Part shown: piece after piece, positions 9,214 to 17,629 of the stretch
Position numbering within the stretch: position 1 is the first letter of the stretch
How the letters are laid out: every line of letters starts with the position of its first letter
Made by a program: the position numbers and the translations under genes
Notes under the pieces: model-generated
What the model was told of the DNA's origin: nothing
The model's input: only the letters and a program-made list of their open reading frames with translations
Databases searched by the model: none
Source of the DNA: ENR-C20 sp942493145
GTDB lineage: Bacteria > Bacillota > Clostridia > Acetivibrionales > DTU013
Reading direction: 5' to 3'
Assembly (NCBI GenBank): GCA_942493145.1
Contig: OW818679.1
Location: forward strand, 2,914,001-2,978,000
Length of the DNA: 64,000 nt

Positions 9214-10530
9214 TCAGATGTCAAGGTCGTATTGAATAGGTTCTTTGGATGATACGCGCTTCACAAGCAGCAGAATAAGCATACCTGCCAGCAGGAAGGC
9301 GATTATGGATCCTATAGCCCAGAGAAGCCCATATTGTTCGGCAAGCACAGATTCAAAACCATGATTGATGTACCAGTTGTTGGCACGGTATGAAATGGTG
9401 CCGAATACCAGTGGTCCGACAAATGTTGAAGTACGGCCAGCAACTGAAAGGAACCCGTAAAATTCTGCAGTTTTCGTGGCCGGAGCAAGCTGACTGACCA
9501 TTGTACGGCTGACAGCCTGCGCGCCGGAAAGAGAAAAGCCTGCCAAAAAGCCAATAACATAGAACCCCAGGATGTCCTTTACAAAGAACAAGCCCGTAAT
9601 TGACGCTATAAGGATCAGGAGAGAAATAACAATGGCATCCTTGCTGCTTTTTTTATCTGAAATACTTCCGAAAAGCAGGGCTCCAAAAGTACCCGAAAGC
9701 TGAATGAGAATTACAAAAACAATCAGTTGGGTTTGCTTCATGCCGAAAAGCGTAGCACCAATAATGGCGGCAAAGTCCATCAACATCATAATTCCATCGT
9801 TATAAATCAAAAAGGCAATCATGTATTTGATGAATTCCTTATAACTTTTAATAGAGCGGAAAGTATGTGCCAGCTTTCTGAATGCCATGCCAATTGTACT
9901 TCTACCTGCGGGGACTTGTTCCGGTTCGTGTTTTTCCCTGACCCAGAGGAAGGTTGGGATGGAAGATATTAGGTAGAGAACTGCAGTAATCAAAAACGCA
10001 TAGTGGATCATTTCGTTCCCTATCAATTGGATAGGCAGAAGAACAAGGAGAAGAGCAATGATACCGCCAATCATGCCAACAGCCCATCCCTTGCCTGAGA
10101 CAAGGCCGATTGTTTCAGGAGTAGAGACATCTGTCAGCAGTGCATCATAAAACACCTGTGCGCCACGGTAACCAATCTCAGCAAGGACAAAAAACAAAAT
10201 ACCGGTGAATACATCACCCTCACGAACAAAAAACAGCATAGCAGTAAAGACTATGGAAATGGCTGTGAACATCAGCAGGAACTTCTTTTTAAATTTGGTG
10301 GAATCCGCAATTGTACCAAATATCGGTGAAACGATCGCAACAATAATGGCAGCCATTCCGACTGAGATACCCCATAGCCGGGTTCCTTCCGCACCACCCA
10401 CAACATTATTTTTAAAGTATGCAGAATATACTGCCAGTAGCACAACCGATGCGTAGGCAGAATTACCGAAATCATAAAAATACCAGGACCAACGGGATTT
10501 TCTGGTAGCCTTGTCTAATATTTTATTCAT
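9214..10530 (-). CDS. MFS transporter, UMF1 (Atg22-like) family
   Basis: 438 residues from ATG 10530, with GGAG six bases upstream; the frame extends to 10578 without support. Twelve hydrophobic helices are visible. The N-terminal WSWYFYDFGNSAYASVV matches the WxxYDxANS motif of the UMF1 family, whose bacterial members are putative effluxers with unknown substrates. It is transcribed toward fbp (convergent) and away from gdhA. No substrate can be inferred from context. Confidence 0.88.
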   Translation of the reverse strand: MNKILDKATRKSRWSWYFYDFGNSAYASVVLLAVYSAYFKNNVVGGAEGTRLWGISVGMAAIIVAIVSPIFGTIADSTKFKKKFLLMFTAISIVFTAMLFFVREGDVFTGILFFVLAEIGYRGAQVFYDALLTDVSTPETIGLVSGKGWAVGMIGGIIALLLVLLPIQLIGNEMIHYAFLITAVLYLISSIPTFLWVREKHEPEQVPAGRSTIGMAFRKLAHTFRSIKSYKEFIKYMIAFLIYNDGIMMLMDFAAIIGATLFGMKQTQLIVFVILIQLSGTFGALLFGSISDKKSSKDAIVISLLILIASITGLFFVKDILGFYVIGFLAGFSLSGAQAVSRTMVSQLAPATKTAEFYGFLSVAGRTSTFVGPLVFGTISYRANNWYINHGFESVLAEQYGLLWAIGSIIAFLLAGMLILLLVKRVSSKEPIQYDLDI

Positions 10531-10932
10531 AGTATACTCCAGTTTAAAATATGACATGAATGTTGCTTCGGAAACCATTTAGTTAACCTATGGGTCAAAT
10601 TGTACAGCAATTTATTTCAAATATCAAGAGTTTTGCTGTCTGCTGTCTGTTCCGATTCTTCCATGCAATTTTGATTACTATTTGCTATAATCCACTTATT
10701 ACAAATTATATCATTTAAGCAGCTTCAACTTTCATTTTGGGGTATACAGCCTGGTGGGCTGTAACACTTAAAACTTTAATATGTTACAGGCCACAACATC
10801 AAAGATGTGTATTTGTAACACTTCGAATGATATACAGGAATGAAGTGTTACAAAACACTAGTATATTTTATGTGAGTACAGTGTCGTGCATCTCACAAAG
10901 AGCCAAAATAATTAGTCAGGGGGATTTTAAGA
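10531..10932. other. 402-base divergent region between the MFS gene and gdhA
   Basis: The left part (10531-10740) shows nothing clear beyond AT-rich sequence. The right part carries two inverted repeats built from TGTAACA/TGTTACA half-sites (listed separately) and then an AT-rich stretch near 10858-10870 that could hold the gdhA -10. Confidence 0.6.
10759..10854 (+). repeat. Paired inverted repeats upstream of gdhA (candidate operators)
   Basis: Two palindromes share the half-site TGTAACA. The first is CTGTAACA (10759-10766) and TGTTACAG (10782-10789), with a 15-base spacer. The second is perfect over 13 bases: TTTGTAACACTTC (10812-10824) and GAAGTGTTACAAA (10842-10854), with a 17-base spacer. 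The left arm of the first also continues as TGTAACACTT, identical to the second. Either a regulator binds both sites or the second forms an RNA stem in the leader. The distal edge is 78 bases before the gdhA start. Confidence 0.6.
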
Positions 10933-12270
10933 ATGAGAATACTCGGAAGTGTAATGGAAAAGGTTGAAAGAAAGAATCCGAATGAACCGGAATTCCTTCA
11001 AGCAGTACGCGAAGTACTGGAATCCATCGAACCTGTAGCCGAAAAGCATCCTGAATGGGTGAAGGCCGGGATCTTCGAAAGGATGGTAGAGCCCGAAAGA
11101 ATGATAATATTCAGGGTACCGTGGGTTGACGACAACGGCGACGTACAGGTCAACAGAGGCTTCAGAGTACAGTTCAACAGCGCAATCGGCCCATACAAGG
11201 GCGGTCTCAGATTCCATCCTTCAGTTAATGCAAGTATCCTCAAATTCCTCGGTTTTGAACAGATCTTCAAGAATTCACTCACCGGTCTTCCAATTGGCGG
11301 AGGCAAAGGTGGAAGTGATTTCGATCCCAAAGGCAAATCAGATAATGAAGTCATGAAATTCTGCCAGAGCTTCATGACCGAATTACAGAAGTATATAGGC
11401 GCCGACACCGACGTGCCCGCTGGTGATATCGGCGTAGGCGGAAGAGAAATCGGATACCTGTTCGGACAGTACAAGAGACTTAGAGATGAATTCACAGGTG
11501 TTCTTACCGGTAAAGGCCTTACCTGGGGAGGAAGCCTTGCCAGGACCGAAGCTACCGGTTACGGTCTTTGCTATTTGATGGAAGAGGCACTCAAAGCCAG
11601 GGGTAAATCCTTCAAGGGCGCAACAGTAGCTGTATCCGGTTCGGGCAATGTTGCAATATATGCTACTCAAAAAGCACAGCAGCTCGGTGGAAAGGTCGTT
11701 ACAGTCAGCGATTCCAACGGATACATATATGATCCCGATGGTATCAAGGTAGCAACCGTTCAGAAAATCAAGGAGGTTGAAAGAAAAAGGATCTCCGAAT
11801 ATGTCAAATACCATCCCAATGCAAAATACACCGAAGGCTGCAGCGGCGTCTGGTCGGTCAAATGCGACATCGCACTGCCCTGCGCTACTCAGAACGAAAT
11901 CGTTGGCAAATCCGCCGATCTCCTCATCGCAAACGGATGCTATGCAGTCGGTGAAGGCGCCAACATGCCTTCCACTCCCGAAGCTGTTGAAGTATTCCTC
12001 TCAAAGAGGATCATCTTTGCACCCGCCAAGGCTGCAAACGCAGGTGGAGTTGCAACTTCAGCACTTGAAATGTCACAGAACAGCATGAGGTATTCCTGGT
12101 CTTTTGAAGAGGTTGATGCAAAGCTTCAGGATATCATGGTCAACATATACAAGAATGCAAGCGCAGCTGCAAAAGAATACGGCTTCGAAGACAACCTGGT
12201 TGCAGGTGCAAACATCGCCGGATTCCTCAAGGTGGCAAATGCAATGTATGCACAGGGAATCGCATACTGA
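10933..12270 (+). CDS. gdhA: Glutamate dehydrogenase, NADP-type hexameric family
   Basis: 445 residues, matching the usual 447 of the NADPH-dependent enzyme. It catalyses reductive amination of 2-oxoglutarate with ammonium. Seen: the substrate domain with GPYKGGLRFHPSVN (86-100) and active-site lysine in LPIGGGKGGSDFDPKGKS (K125 near the E. coli K128 position), then a Rossmann domain with VSGSGNVAIYA. GGGGG lies about ten bases before ATG 10933; the internal ATG at 10954 lacks a good site. An elaborate palindromic region precedes it and an intrinsic terminator follows. With the aminotransferase and permease nearby, it suggests an amino-group metabolism block. Confidence 0.96.
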   Translation: MRILGSVMEKVERKNPNEPEFLQAVREVLESIEPVAEKHPEWVKAGIFERMVEPERMIIFRVPWVDDNGDVQVNRGFRVQFNSAIGPYKGGLRFHPSVNASILKFLGFEQIFKNSLTGLPIGGGKGGSDFDPKGKSDNEVMKFCQSFMTELQKYIGADTDVPAGDIGVGGREIGYLFGQYKRLRDEFTGVLTGKGLTWGGSLARTEATGYGLCYLMEEALKARGKSFKGATVAVSGSGNVAIYATQKAQQLGGKVVTVSDSNGYIYDPDGIKVATVQKIKEVERKRISEYVKYHPNAKYTEGCSGVWSVKCDIALPCATQNEIVGKSADLLIANGCYAVGEGANMPSTPEAVEVFLSKRIIFAPAKAANAGGVATSALEMSQNSMRYSWSFEEVDAKLQDIMVNIYKNASAAAKEYGFEDNLVAGANIAGFLKVANAMYAQGIAY

Positions 12271-12288
12271 TCCGGTAAGTGAACCATT

Positions 12289-12320
12289 GGCGGCTTCCGG
12301 TTGGGGAGTCGCCTTTTTTT
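12289..12320 (+). terminator. Rho-independent terminator of gdhA
   Basis: GGCGGCTTCC pairs with GGGAGTCGCC (two G-U pairs) around a GGTTG loop, followed by seven T residues. It starts 18 bases after the gdhA stop. Confidence 0.85.
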
Positions 12321-12440
12321 AGAGATGTTGACAGAAGGGGTTCAGGAAAGGTTCTGTTTCTGAGTCTGTTGAGGATATAATTGTAAATAATAATTTTGTT
12401 TAATTGTGATATTATTCGAGGTAGTAGTGTCAACCCAATT

Positions 12441-12475
12441 CAGACCGCCAGCTTTCGCTGACGGTCTGTTTGATT
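12441..12475. terminator. Second hairpin between convergent gdhA and aminotransferase genes
   Basis: CAGACCG-CAGC and GCTG-CGGTCTG pair around a TTTC loop with one internal mismatch. The plus side continues TTTGATTTT, so it best fits a backup terminator on the plus strand, possibly bidirectional. Confidence 0.6.
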
Positions 12476-12494
12476 TTGGATCTATAGGCTTGGA

Positions 12495-13838
12495 TTATTC
12501 ACCCATTTCGGTCAGAACTTCCTTAATTGATTTTTCCAATGAATCAATGTACCAATCAAAGTCTTCATCGGTCGTAGTATAGTTGGGATATGTTCTGCAT
12601 ATTGTCTCATCATTGATGGAGAACATGGTGTGTACTTTGTATTTTGTTGCGAGGCGAGCGCATATCGGAATAGTGTAATAATCACCTTTGGAGTTTTGAC
12701 CGTATTTAATACCGATCATATAGCCTCTGCCGCGGATTTCTTTAAGAACCTTAGGATATTTGGCTTTCAATTCTTCCAATTTGCCAAATACATATTTACT
12801 GCCTTCTCTGACTCTTCCAGCAACATCGTTTTCGAGCATAAACCTGAGAGAAGCGTTGGCAAGCGCGCCGCTGGCCTGGTTGTCCTGATATGTAGCGGTA
12901 TGATGGAAGCAGGATTCTGCACTGCCATAAGCAGCCATGAAAAGTTCCTCTTTAGCCTGAACGCCGCCGCATGGGAAGAAGCCACCTGATATACCTTTAG
13001 CGAATGTGAAAGCATCCGGAACCAAACCTTCATAATATTTGTGAGCCCAGATATAACCGGTTCTGCAGCTGCCTGCCTGAACTTCGTCTATGACCATGTA
13101 AACATCATATTTGTCGCACAGTTTGCGGATACCTGGCAAGTAATCATCAGAAGGGACTACAACACCGCCTTCACCTTGGATAGGTTCGCACATGAAAGCA
13201 ATAACATCGCCTTTTTTAAATTCTTCTTCAATAGCAGCTAAATCGTTGTAAGGAATATGGGTGTAACCAGGAAGATCCGGACCTTGCCACATTCTCCATT
13301 TATCTTTACCACCGAGGTTGACGGTAGCAGCAGTTTTGCCGTGGAAGGCGCCATTGGTGGTTACCATTCTGGTCTTACCTGTTTTGGTTCTGTAAGCAGC
13401 GATTTTAACCATCTTGAGAACGGTTTCATTTGCTTCCGCACCACCACCTCCGACGATGACAGTTCTGGTCAGTTCAGGAGTAATGAGTGTCATGTTATGA
13501 GCAAATGCCGCTGTGGTCTGATGGATCTGCAATGGTTCCATTATCATAGGTTTATGATCATAAAACTTTTTAAGTTCTTCCAGGATAACTGGATTATTGA
13601 TTCCTAACAAGTAAACACCAACACTGCCAACCAGATCAAGATGTTTGATTCCGTCAGTATCCCAGAAATAGCAGCCTTCAGCCTTGGTTGCAACAGCGGA
13701 AGCGCCGATATCCAACGCTGCCTGATACCTGTACTGGTTGAGGTGCTTTAGGGTATAATCGATGGCGGTTTTTTTGTCCCAGGCCAAAGCATCTTCATTG
13801 GTTTTAAAATCAGCATAGAGTGATTTAACGTCTACCAT
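12495..13838 (-). CDS. Class III PLP-dependent aminotransferase (ornithine/putrescine-like)
   Basis: 447 residues. The fold-type I, class III signature is clear: cofactor-phosphate region GGGGAEANETVLK (about 129-142), DEVQAG with D251 for the pyridine nitrogen, and PLP-binding K281 in FTFAKGISGGFFPCGG. It transfers an amino group, probably from a terminal amine or omega-amino acid to 2-oxoglutarate; acetylornithine, ornithine, putrescine and 4-aminobutyrate enzymes all share this outline, so the donor is not settled. GGGAGG precedes the ATG. The gene is single and shares a 27-bp upstream element with the hydrogenase-fusion gene. Glutamate dehydrogenase across the terminator would regenerate 2-oxoglutarate. 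Confidence 0.9.
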   Translation of the reverse strand: MVDVKSLYADFKTNEDALAWDKKTAIDYTLKHLNQYRYQAALDIGASAVATKAEGCYFWDTDGIKHLDLVGSVGVYLLGINNPVILEELKKFYDHKPMIMEPLQIHQTTAAFAHNMTLITPELTRTVIVGGGGAEANETVLKMVKIAAYRTKTGKTRMVTTNGAFHGKTAATVNLGGKDKWRMWQGPDLPGYTHIPYNDLAAIEEEFKKGDVIAFMCEPIQGEGGVVVPSDDYLPGIRKLCDKYDVYMVIDEVQAGSCRTGYIWAHKYYEGLVPDAFTFAKGISGGFFPCGGVQAKEELFMAAYGSAESCFHHTATYQDNQASGALANASLRFMLENDVAGRVREGSKYVFGKLEELKAKYPKVLKEIRGRGYMIGIKYGQNSKGDYYTIPICARLATKYKVHTMFSINDETICRTYPNYTTTDEDFDWYIDSLEKSIKEVLTEMGE

Positions 13839-13892
13839 ATAATAATTCCTCCCATAATAGTACTTTAGATAAATATATAAGATAAATATAAA

Positions 13893-13906
13893 GGAAGCGC
13901 TTAAAA
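13893..13906 (-). promoter_or_regulatory. Possible catabolite-responsive (cre-like) site
   Basis: The sequence around the palindrome AAGCGCTT, 55-68 bases upstream of the aminotransferase start, matches about seven of nine fixed positions of the CcpA operator consensus. It is a weak match and could be chance. Confidence 0.25.
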
Positions 13907-13908
13907 AA

Positions 13909-13935
13909 GTATTGTATAAATCAGAACCGCAGTTT
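13909..13935 (-). promoter_or_regulatory. Shared 27-bp element, copy 1 (upstream of aminotransferase)
   Basis: Identical at 25 of 27 positions to 17506-17532. On the coding strand it reads CTGCGGTTCTG followed by TTTATACAATAC. It ends 71 bases before the aminotransferase start. It may be a promoter with a -10 in TACAAT, or a regulator site. Confidence 0.55.
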
Positions 13936-13975
13936 CAAGCCTTCAGGATTATGTAACGTACATCCAGCCTGATAT

Positions 13976-16900
13976 CTAAATGCGAACAATGTTCATTCCT
14001 TCCATAATGGTATGATACATATTCTCTATCATTTCGGCATTTATAATCTTTCCGTCCAGGGTCACATGAATCCTGTCGCCGGAATGATTTTCCTTCAGGT
14101 GGACCGTTTTGACCCTTACAAACGATTCCATCTTCTGATCCCTGATCCTGTTGAAGGATCGGCTGTACAGCTCCTTTGAACCCTTTTCTGCGCATTTATC
14201 GCAGACGCAGATTTCAAATTCCCTGGTGAAGAAAGCTGTGTCGCTCTTTCTCTGGATGTTACTGCCCATGGAGTCGCCCTGCACCTTATGGTAATGGGTG
14301 TGCAGAAGTTCATGCGCCAGATGCGAATTGGGCTCCCCGTAGAACTCCTCGTAAAGCTTGTGTATGTCCGGATTGTCCTGGGATTTCCTCAGTTTGGATG
14401 TACTGTCTATGTCGATGAGGACCTGCTGTCGTTTCTCCAGAGAATCAATCTTTTCCGGGACAGGGTGCCCCGCACCGGAGATACATCCTCCCGGACACGC
14501 CATTACTTCTATCAGGTCATATCCGACATCCTCACCATCGATGATTTTCTGTACAACGGTTTGTGCATTGGCAAGCCCGCTGATGACAGCGACCCTTACC
14601 TTTATGCCGTTGGCCTCGATGGTGGTTTCCTTGATGCCGTCAAAGCCCCTGACCTCTGTGAAATCCATATCAACAAGGGGGGATCCGGCCAGTTTTTCCA
14701 CGGCCATCCTTAATGCAGCCTCGGCAACACCGCCGGAATTTCCGAACAGCACGCCGGCGCTGGAAACCTGTCTGTATGGATCATCGAATTCCTGCGGTAT
14801 CACATCGGAAGCGTCACATTTTTTCAGTTCCATCATTTCAAGCAACTCCAACGAGTTCAGTACCGCATCCACGTCCCGGTTCCCATCGGTTGCAAATTCC
14901 GGCCTGGCCGCCTCGTATTTCTTTGCAATACAAGGAACGATGGAAACAACGAACAGATTCTTTCTGTCGATTCCGGCCAGCCTGGAGTAGTGGTTTTTTA
15001 TGGTGGCTCCCATCATCATCTGTGGGGATTTACAGGTGGACAGGTGCGGTATAATGCTTGGATATCTTCTTTCCACCAGGTTGATCCAGCCCGGGCAGCA
15101 GGAGGTGAACTGCGGCATAACACCATTCTGTGTAACACGGTTCATGAACTCAGTGGTCTCTTCCAGAATAGTCAGGTCGGCAGCGAAGGAAGAGTCGAAG
15201 GCCTTGTTAAATCCCAGCTTTTTCAGCATGCCCGCCATAAATGAGGACACCTCGTTGTGCGGTATGCCATAGTGTTCTTTGATGATGCTCCGCACTGCAG
15301 GAGCCACAAATGCTACTACATGCCTGGCGGGATCATTGATAGCCCGGAATACCCTGCCCTTTTCACTGGTATAAATCAATGCACCGCATGGGCATGCATT
15401 GACACATTGTCCGCAGCTGACACAGTCAGTTTCCATGAGTGGGAGTCCGCTTTTGGTTCCTACCAGCTGACGTCCATGCTTCATATGGAATGCCAGTACG
15501 TCCGTTCCCTCCACCTCCGCGCAGGCAGCGATGCATCTTCCGCAGGAGATGCATTTGTTATGGTCCTTGGCAATGAAAGGATGGTCAGATACAAATGGGA
15601 AATATGGCTGGTCATGAACAGGCTTTTTGTATTTGATGTCATATTCAGTGGCTACTTTTCTAAGATTGCAGTAATATCTGGATTTGCACCCGCACTGCAG
15701 GCAGCGCTTTGCTTCATCTATAGCTTGTTCCCCATTCAGGCCCAGTTCTACTTCCATGTAGCCCTTCTTCCTTGTTTCCGGGTCGATAGATGGCATGACC
15801 GCCCTCCCGAACCGGGGCATTTCTTCAAATTCCCACCTTGGCAGATCTTCCAGCGAGCCCCTGCTACAGCTGTAGTCCTCCTTATGCTCTTTTACATATC
15901 CTTTATTCAGGTAGCAATCGATGGATTCCGCTGCGTGACGTCCGGCTGCAATAGCCTGAATGACCGTAGCAGGACCTGTGACACAGTCTCCGCCGGCAAA
16001 AATCTTTCTCTCGGAGGTTTCAAAGGTCTTTCCGTTGATGTCCACGTCCCCCCATTTGTTCAGGCGGACTGGGAGGTCGTTGTAGAGGAACCGGGTATCG
16101 GTGCTCTGTCCGATGGCACCAATGACGGTATCACATTCGATAATTGTTTCACTGCCTTCAATGGGGATCGGGCGTTTTCTTCCGGAACGATCCGGTTCAC
16201 CCAGTTCCATCCTGATGCAGTGCAGAAGCTTCTTTTCCCCTTTTGTTTCAATCTTTTCCGGATTGGTCAGGAAAATCATATTCACGCCTTCATGAAGGGC
16301 TTCCTCTATTTCATAGGCTTCTGCAGGCATTTCTCCACGGGTACGGCGGTAGACGATGGTAACCTTCTCAGCACCGTTACGAATTGCGCTACGAGCGCAG
16401 TCGATGGCTGTATTGCCTCCTCCGATGACGACGACTTCCCTGCCGGTCTTTGTATCTACGCCCTTGATATTCTGCTCAAGGTACTGGATGCCTACCCATA
16501 CGCCTTCTATCTGCATCGGCGTTGCTCCCCAGGAGCCAATGGCTAGGTAGACTGCATCAAAATCCCTCTGCAGATCGGCCAAAAGAATAGCGCTGCCAAT
16601 TGCTTTTCCTGTGATGATTTTGACGCCCATTTTGCGGAGCACATCGATTTCCTTGTCCAGTGTTGCTTTTGGAAGCCTGTACTCAGGAATGCCATAACGC
16701 ATCATCCCCCCTGCCATGGGCTGGCGCTCAAATATCGTCACGTCATGACCGTTGATTGCACTGTAATAGGCTGAGGTCAGTCCTGAAGGTCCGGCACCTA
16801 TGATTGAGATCCTCTTGCCGGAAGATTTTTTCATTTTGGGTATCCATGGCTCCTGCTGCTCGTAATCAAAGTCGGCAACGAACCGCTTCACGTAATTGAT

Positions 16901-17422
16901 GGCTACAGGAGTATCAACAAGGTTTCTCCGGCATTGCGCCTCGCAGGGATGGGGGCAGACACGGCCACACACTACCGGGAACGGGTTGGTTTCCTTTATG
17001 GTCTTCAGGGCATCCGCAAAGTTTCCGGCCTGGACATGTCTCAGGTACTTCTGGATGTCCACATTGTCGGGGCAGGTATTGACACAGGGCGCCACGCAGT
17101 CGGCATTGTGGTCTGACAAAAGCTGCTGCAACCGAACTTTGCGATATTCAATAAGGCTCTCGCTGTTGGTGGTGATGACCATGCCTTCCCTGATCGGTGT
17201 CTGGCAGGATTTCACATCCCTTTTCTCGTCTCCTTCGCCCAGTTCTACGGCGCAAAGGCCACAGTTACCATTCGCACGTTCCAGTCGGATATCATAGCAT
17301 AGATGAGGAACGTTAACATCTTCCTGGATGAGGGCCTGAAGTATGGTCAGGTCTTTATAGACCTCCATTTCCCGTCCGTTGACAGTTACCTTGATCCGTT
17401 TTTGCTTTGAGATCTGTATCAT
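13976..17422 (-). CDS. Flavoprotein (GltD-like)/[FeFe]-hydrogenase fusion
   Basis: 1148 residues. Domains in order: plant-type [2Fe-2S] ferredoxin (C42, C54, C57, C73); GltD-type N-terminal Fe-S region (Cys 109-164); FAD/NAD(P)H oxidoreductase with GAGPSG (209) and GGGNTA (334); 2[4Fe-4S] ferredoxin (C624/627/630/634 and C667/670/673/677); [FeFe]-hydrogenase H-domain with L1 TSCCPGW (773-779), L2 PCIAKK (C831) and L3 ACPGGC (C976, C980); the small-subunit-like segment (about 1010-1045); and a C-terminal CxCDKC domain (about 1068-1148). All four H-cluster cysteines remain, but the Met normally before the L2 Pro-Cys is Val. It should couple NAD(P)H and ferredoxin to H2 production or uptake. GGGGGAGG precedes ATG 17422. 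It stands alone as a transcription unit. Confidence 0.92.
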   Translation of the reverse strand: MIQISKQKRIKVTVNGREMEVYKDLTILQALIQEDVNVPHLCYDIRLERANGNCGLCAVELGEGDEKRDVKSCQTPIREGMVITTNSESLIEYRKVRLQQLLSDHNADCVAPCVNTCPDNVDIQKYLRHVQAGNFADALKTIKETNPFPVVCGRVCPHPCEAQCRRNLVDTPVAINYVKRFVADFDYEQQEPWIPKMKKSSGKRISIIGAGPSGLTSAYYSAINGHDVTIFERQPMAGGMMRYGIPEYRLPKATLDKEIDVLRKMGVKIITGKAIGSAILLADLQRDFDAVYLAIGSWGATPMQIEGVWVGIQYLEQNIKGVDTKTGREVVVIGGGNTAIDCARSAIRNGAEKVTIVYRRTRGEMPAEAYEIEEALHEGVNMIFLTNPEKIETKGEKKLLHCIRMELGEPDRSGRKRPIPIEGSETIIECDTVIGAIGQSTDTRFLYNDLPVRLNKWGDVDINGKTFETSERKIFAGGDCVTGPATVIQAIAAGRHAAESIDCYLNKGYVKEHKEDYSCSRGSLEDLPRWEFEEMPRFGRAVMPSIDPETRKKGYMEVELGLNGEQAIDEAKRCLQCGCKSRYYCNLRKVATEYDIKYKKPVHDQPYFPFVSDHPFIAKDHNKCISCGRCIAACAEVEGTDVLAFHMKHGRQLVGTKSGLPLMETDCVSCGQCVNACPCGALIYTSEKGRVFRAINDPARHVVAFVAPAVRSIIKEHYGIPHNEVSSFMAGMLKKLGFNKAFDSSFAADLTILEETTEFMNRVTQNGVMPQFTSCCPGWINLVERRYPSIIPHLSTCKSPQMMMGATIKNHYSRLAGIDRKNLFVVSIVPCIAKKYEAARPEFATDGNRDVDAVLNSLELLEMMELKKCDASDVIPQEFDDPYRQVSSAGVLFGNSGGVAEAALRMAVEKLAGSPLVDMDFTEVRGFDGIKETTIEANGIKVRVAVISGLANAQTVVQKIIDGEDVGYDLIEVMACPGGCISGAGHPVPEKIDSLEKRQQVLIDIDSTSKLRKSQDNPDIHKLYEEFYGEPNSHLAHELLHTHYHKVQGDSMGSNIQRKSDTAFFTREFEICVCDKCAEKGSKELYSRSFNRIRDQKMESFVRVKTVHLKENHSGDRIHVTLDGKIINAEMIENMYHTIMEGMNIVRI

Positions 17423-17505
17423 AGAATCCTCCCCCGATAATCTCCCGATTCCGATATCTTATTCTTGTTCTTATCGGTCTAATTATAAATCCTGTCTGCC
17501 CTATG

Positions 17506-17532
17506 GTATTGTATAAAGCAGAACCGCAATTT
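17506..17532 (-). promoter_or_regulatory. Shared 27-bp element, copy 2 (upstream of hydrogenase fusion)
   Basis: The same orientation and nearly the same distance (84 bases) to its gene as copy 1. The two differences are at positions 13 and 24 of the element. A 6-bp inverted repeat, CAGAAC/GTTCTG (17519-17543), overlaps this copy only. Confidence 0.55.
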
Positions 17533-17551
17533 TTACAGTTCTGAAAAATAC

Positions 17552-17581
17552 AAAAAGCGGGCAATCATTACGATTGCCCGC
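17552..17581 (-). terminator. Rho-independent terminator of the amino acid permease gene
   Basis: On the minus strand GCGGGCAATC and GATTGCCCGC form a perfect 10-bp stem with a 5-base loop, followed by TTTTTG. It lies about 50 bases after the permease stop. Confidence 0.88.
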
Positions 17582-17629
17582 CGGGAAAAGCTTGTTATCC
17601 TGTTTGAAGCCCTTGCCTTATCAAAAATA

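Noticed and set aside
15257..16546. A 429-codon open frame on the plus strand.
   Set aside because: It lies entirely opposite the hydrogenase fusion, whose domains are unambiguous, and its translation has no recognisable motif or ribosome site.
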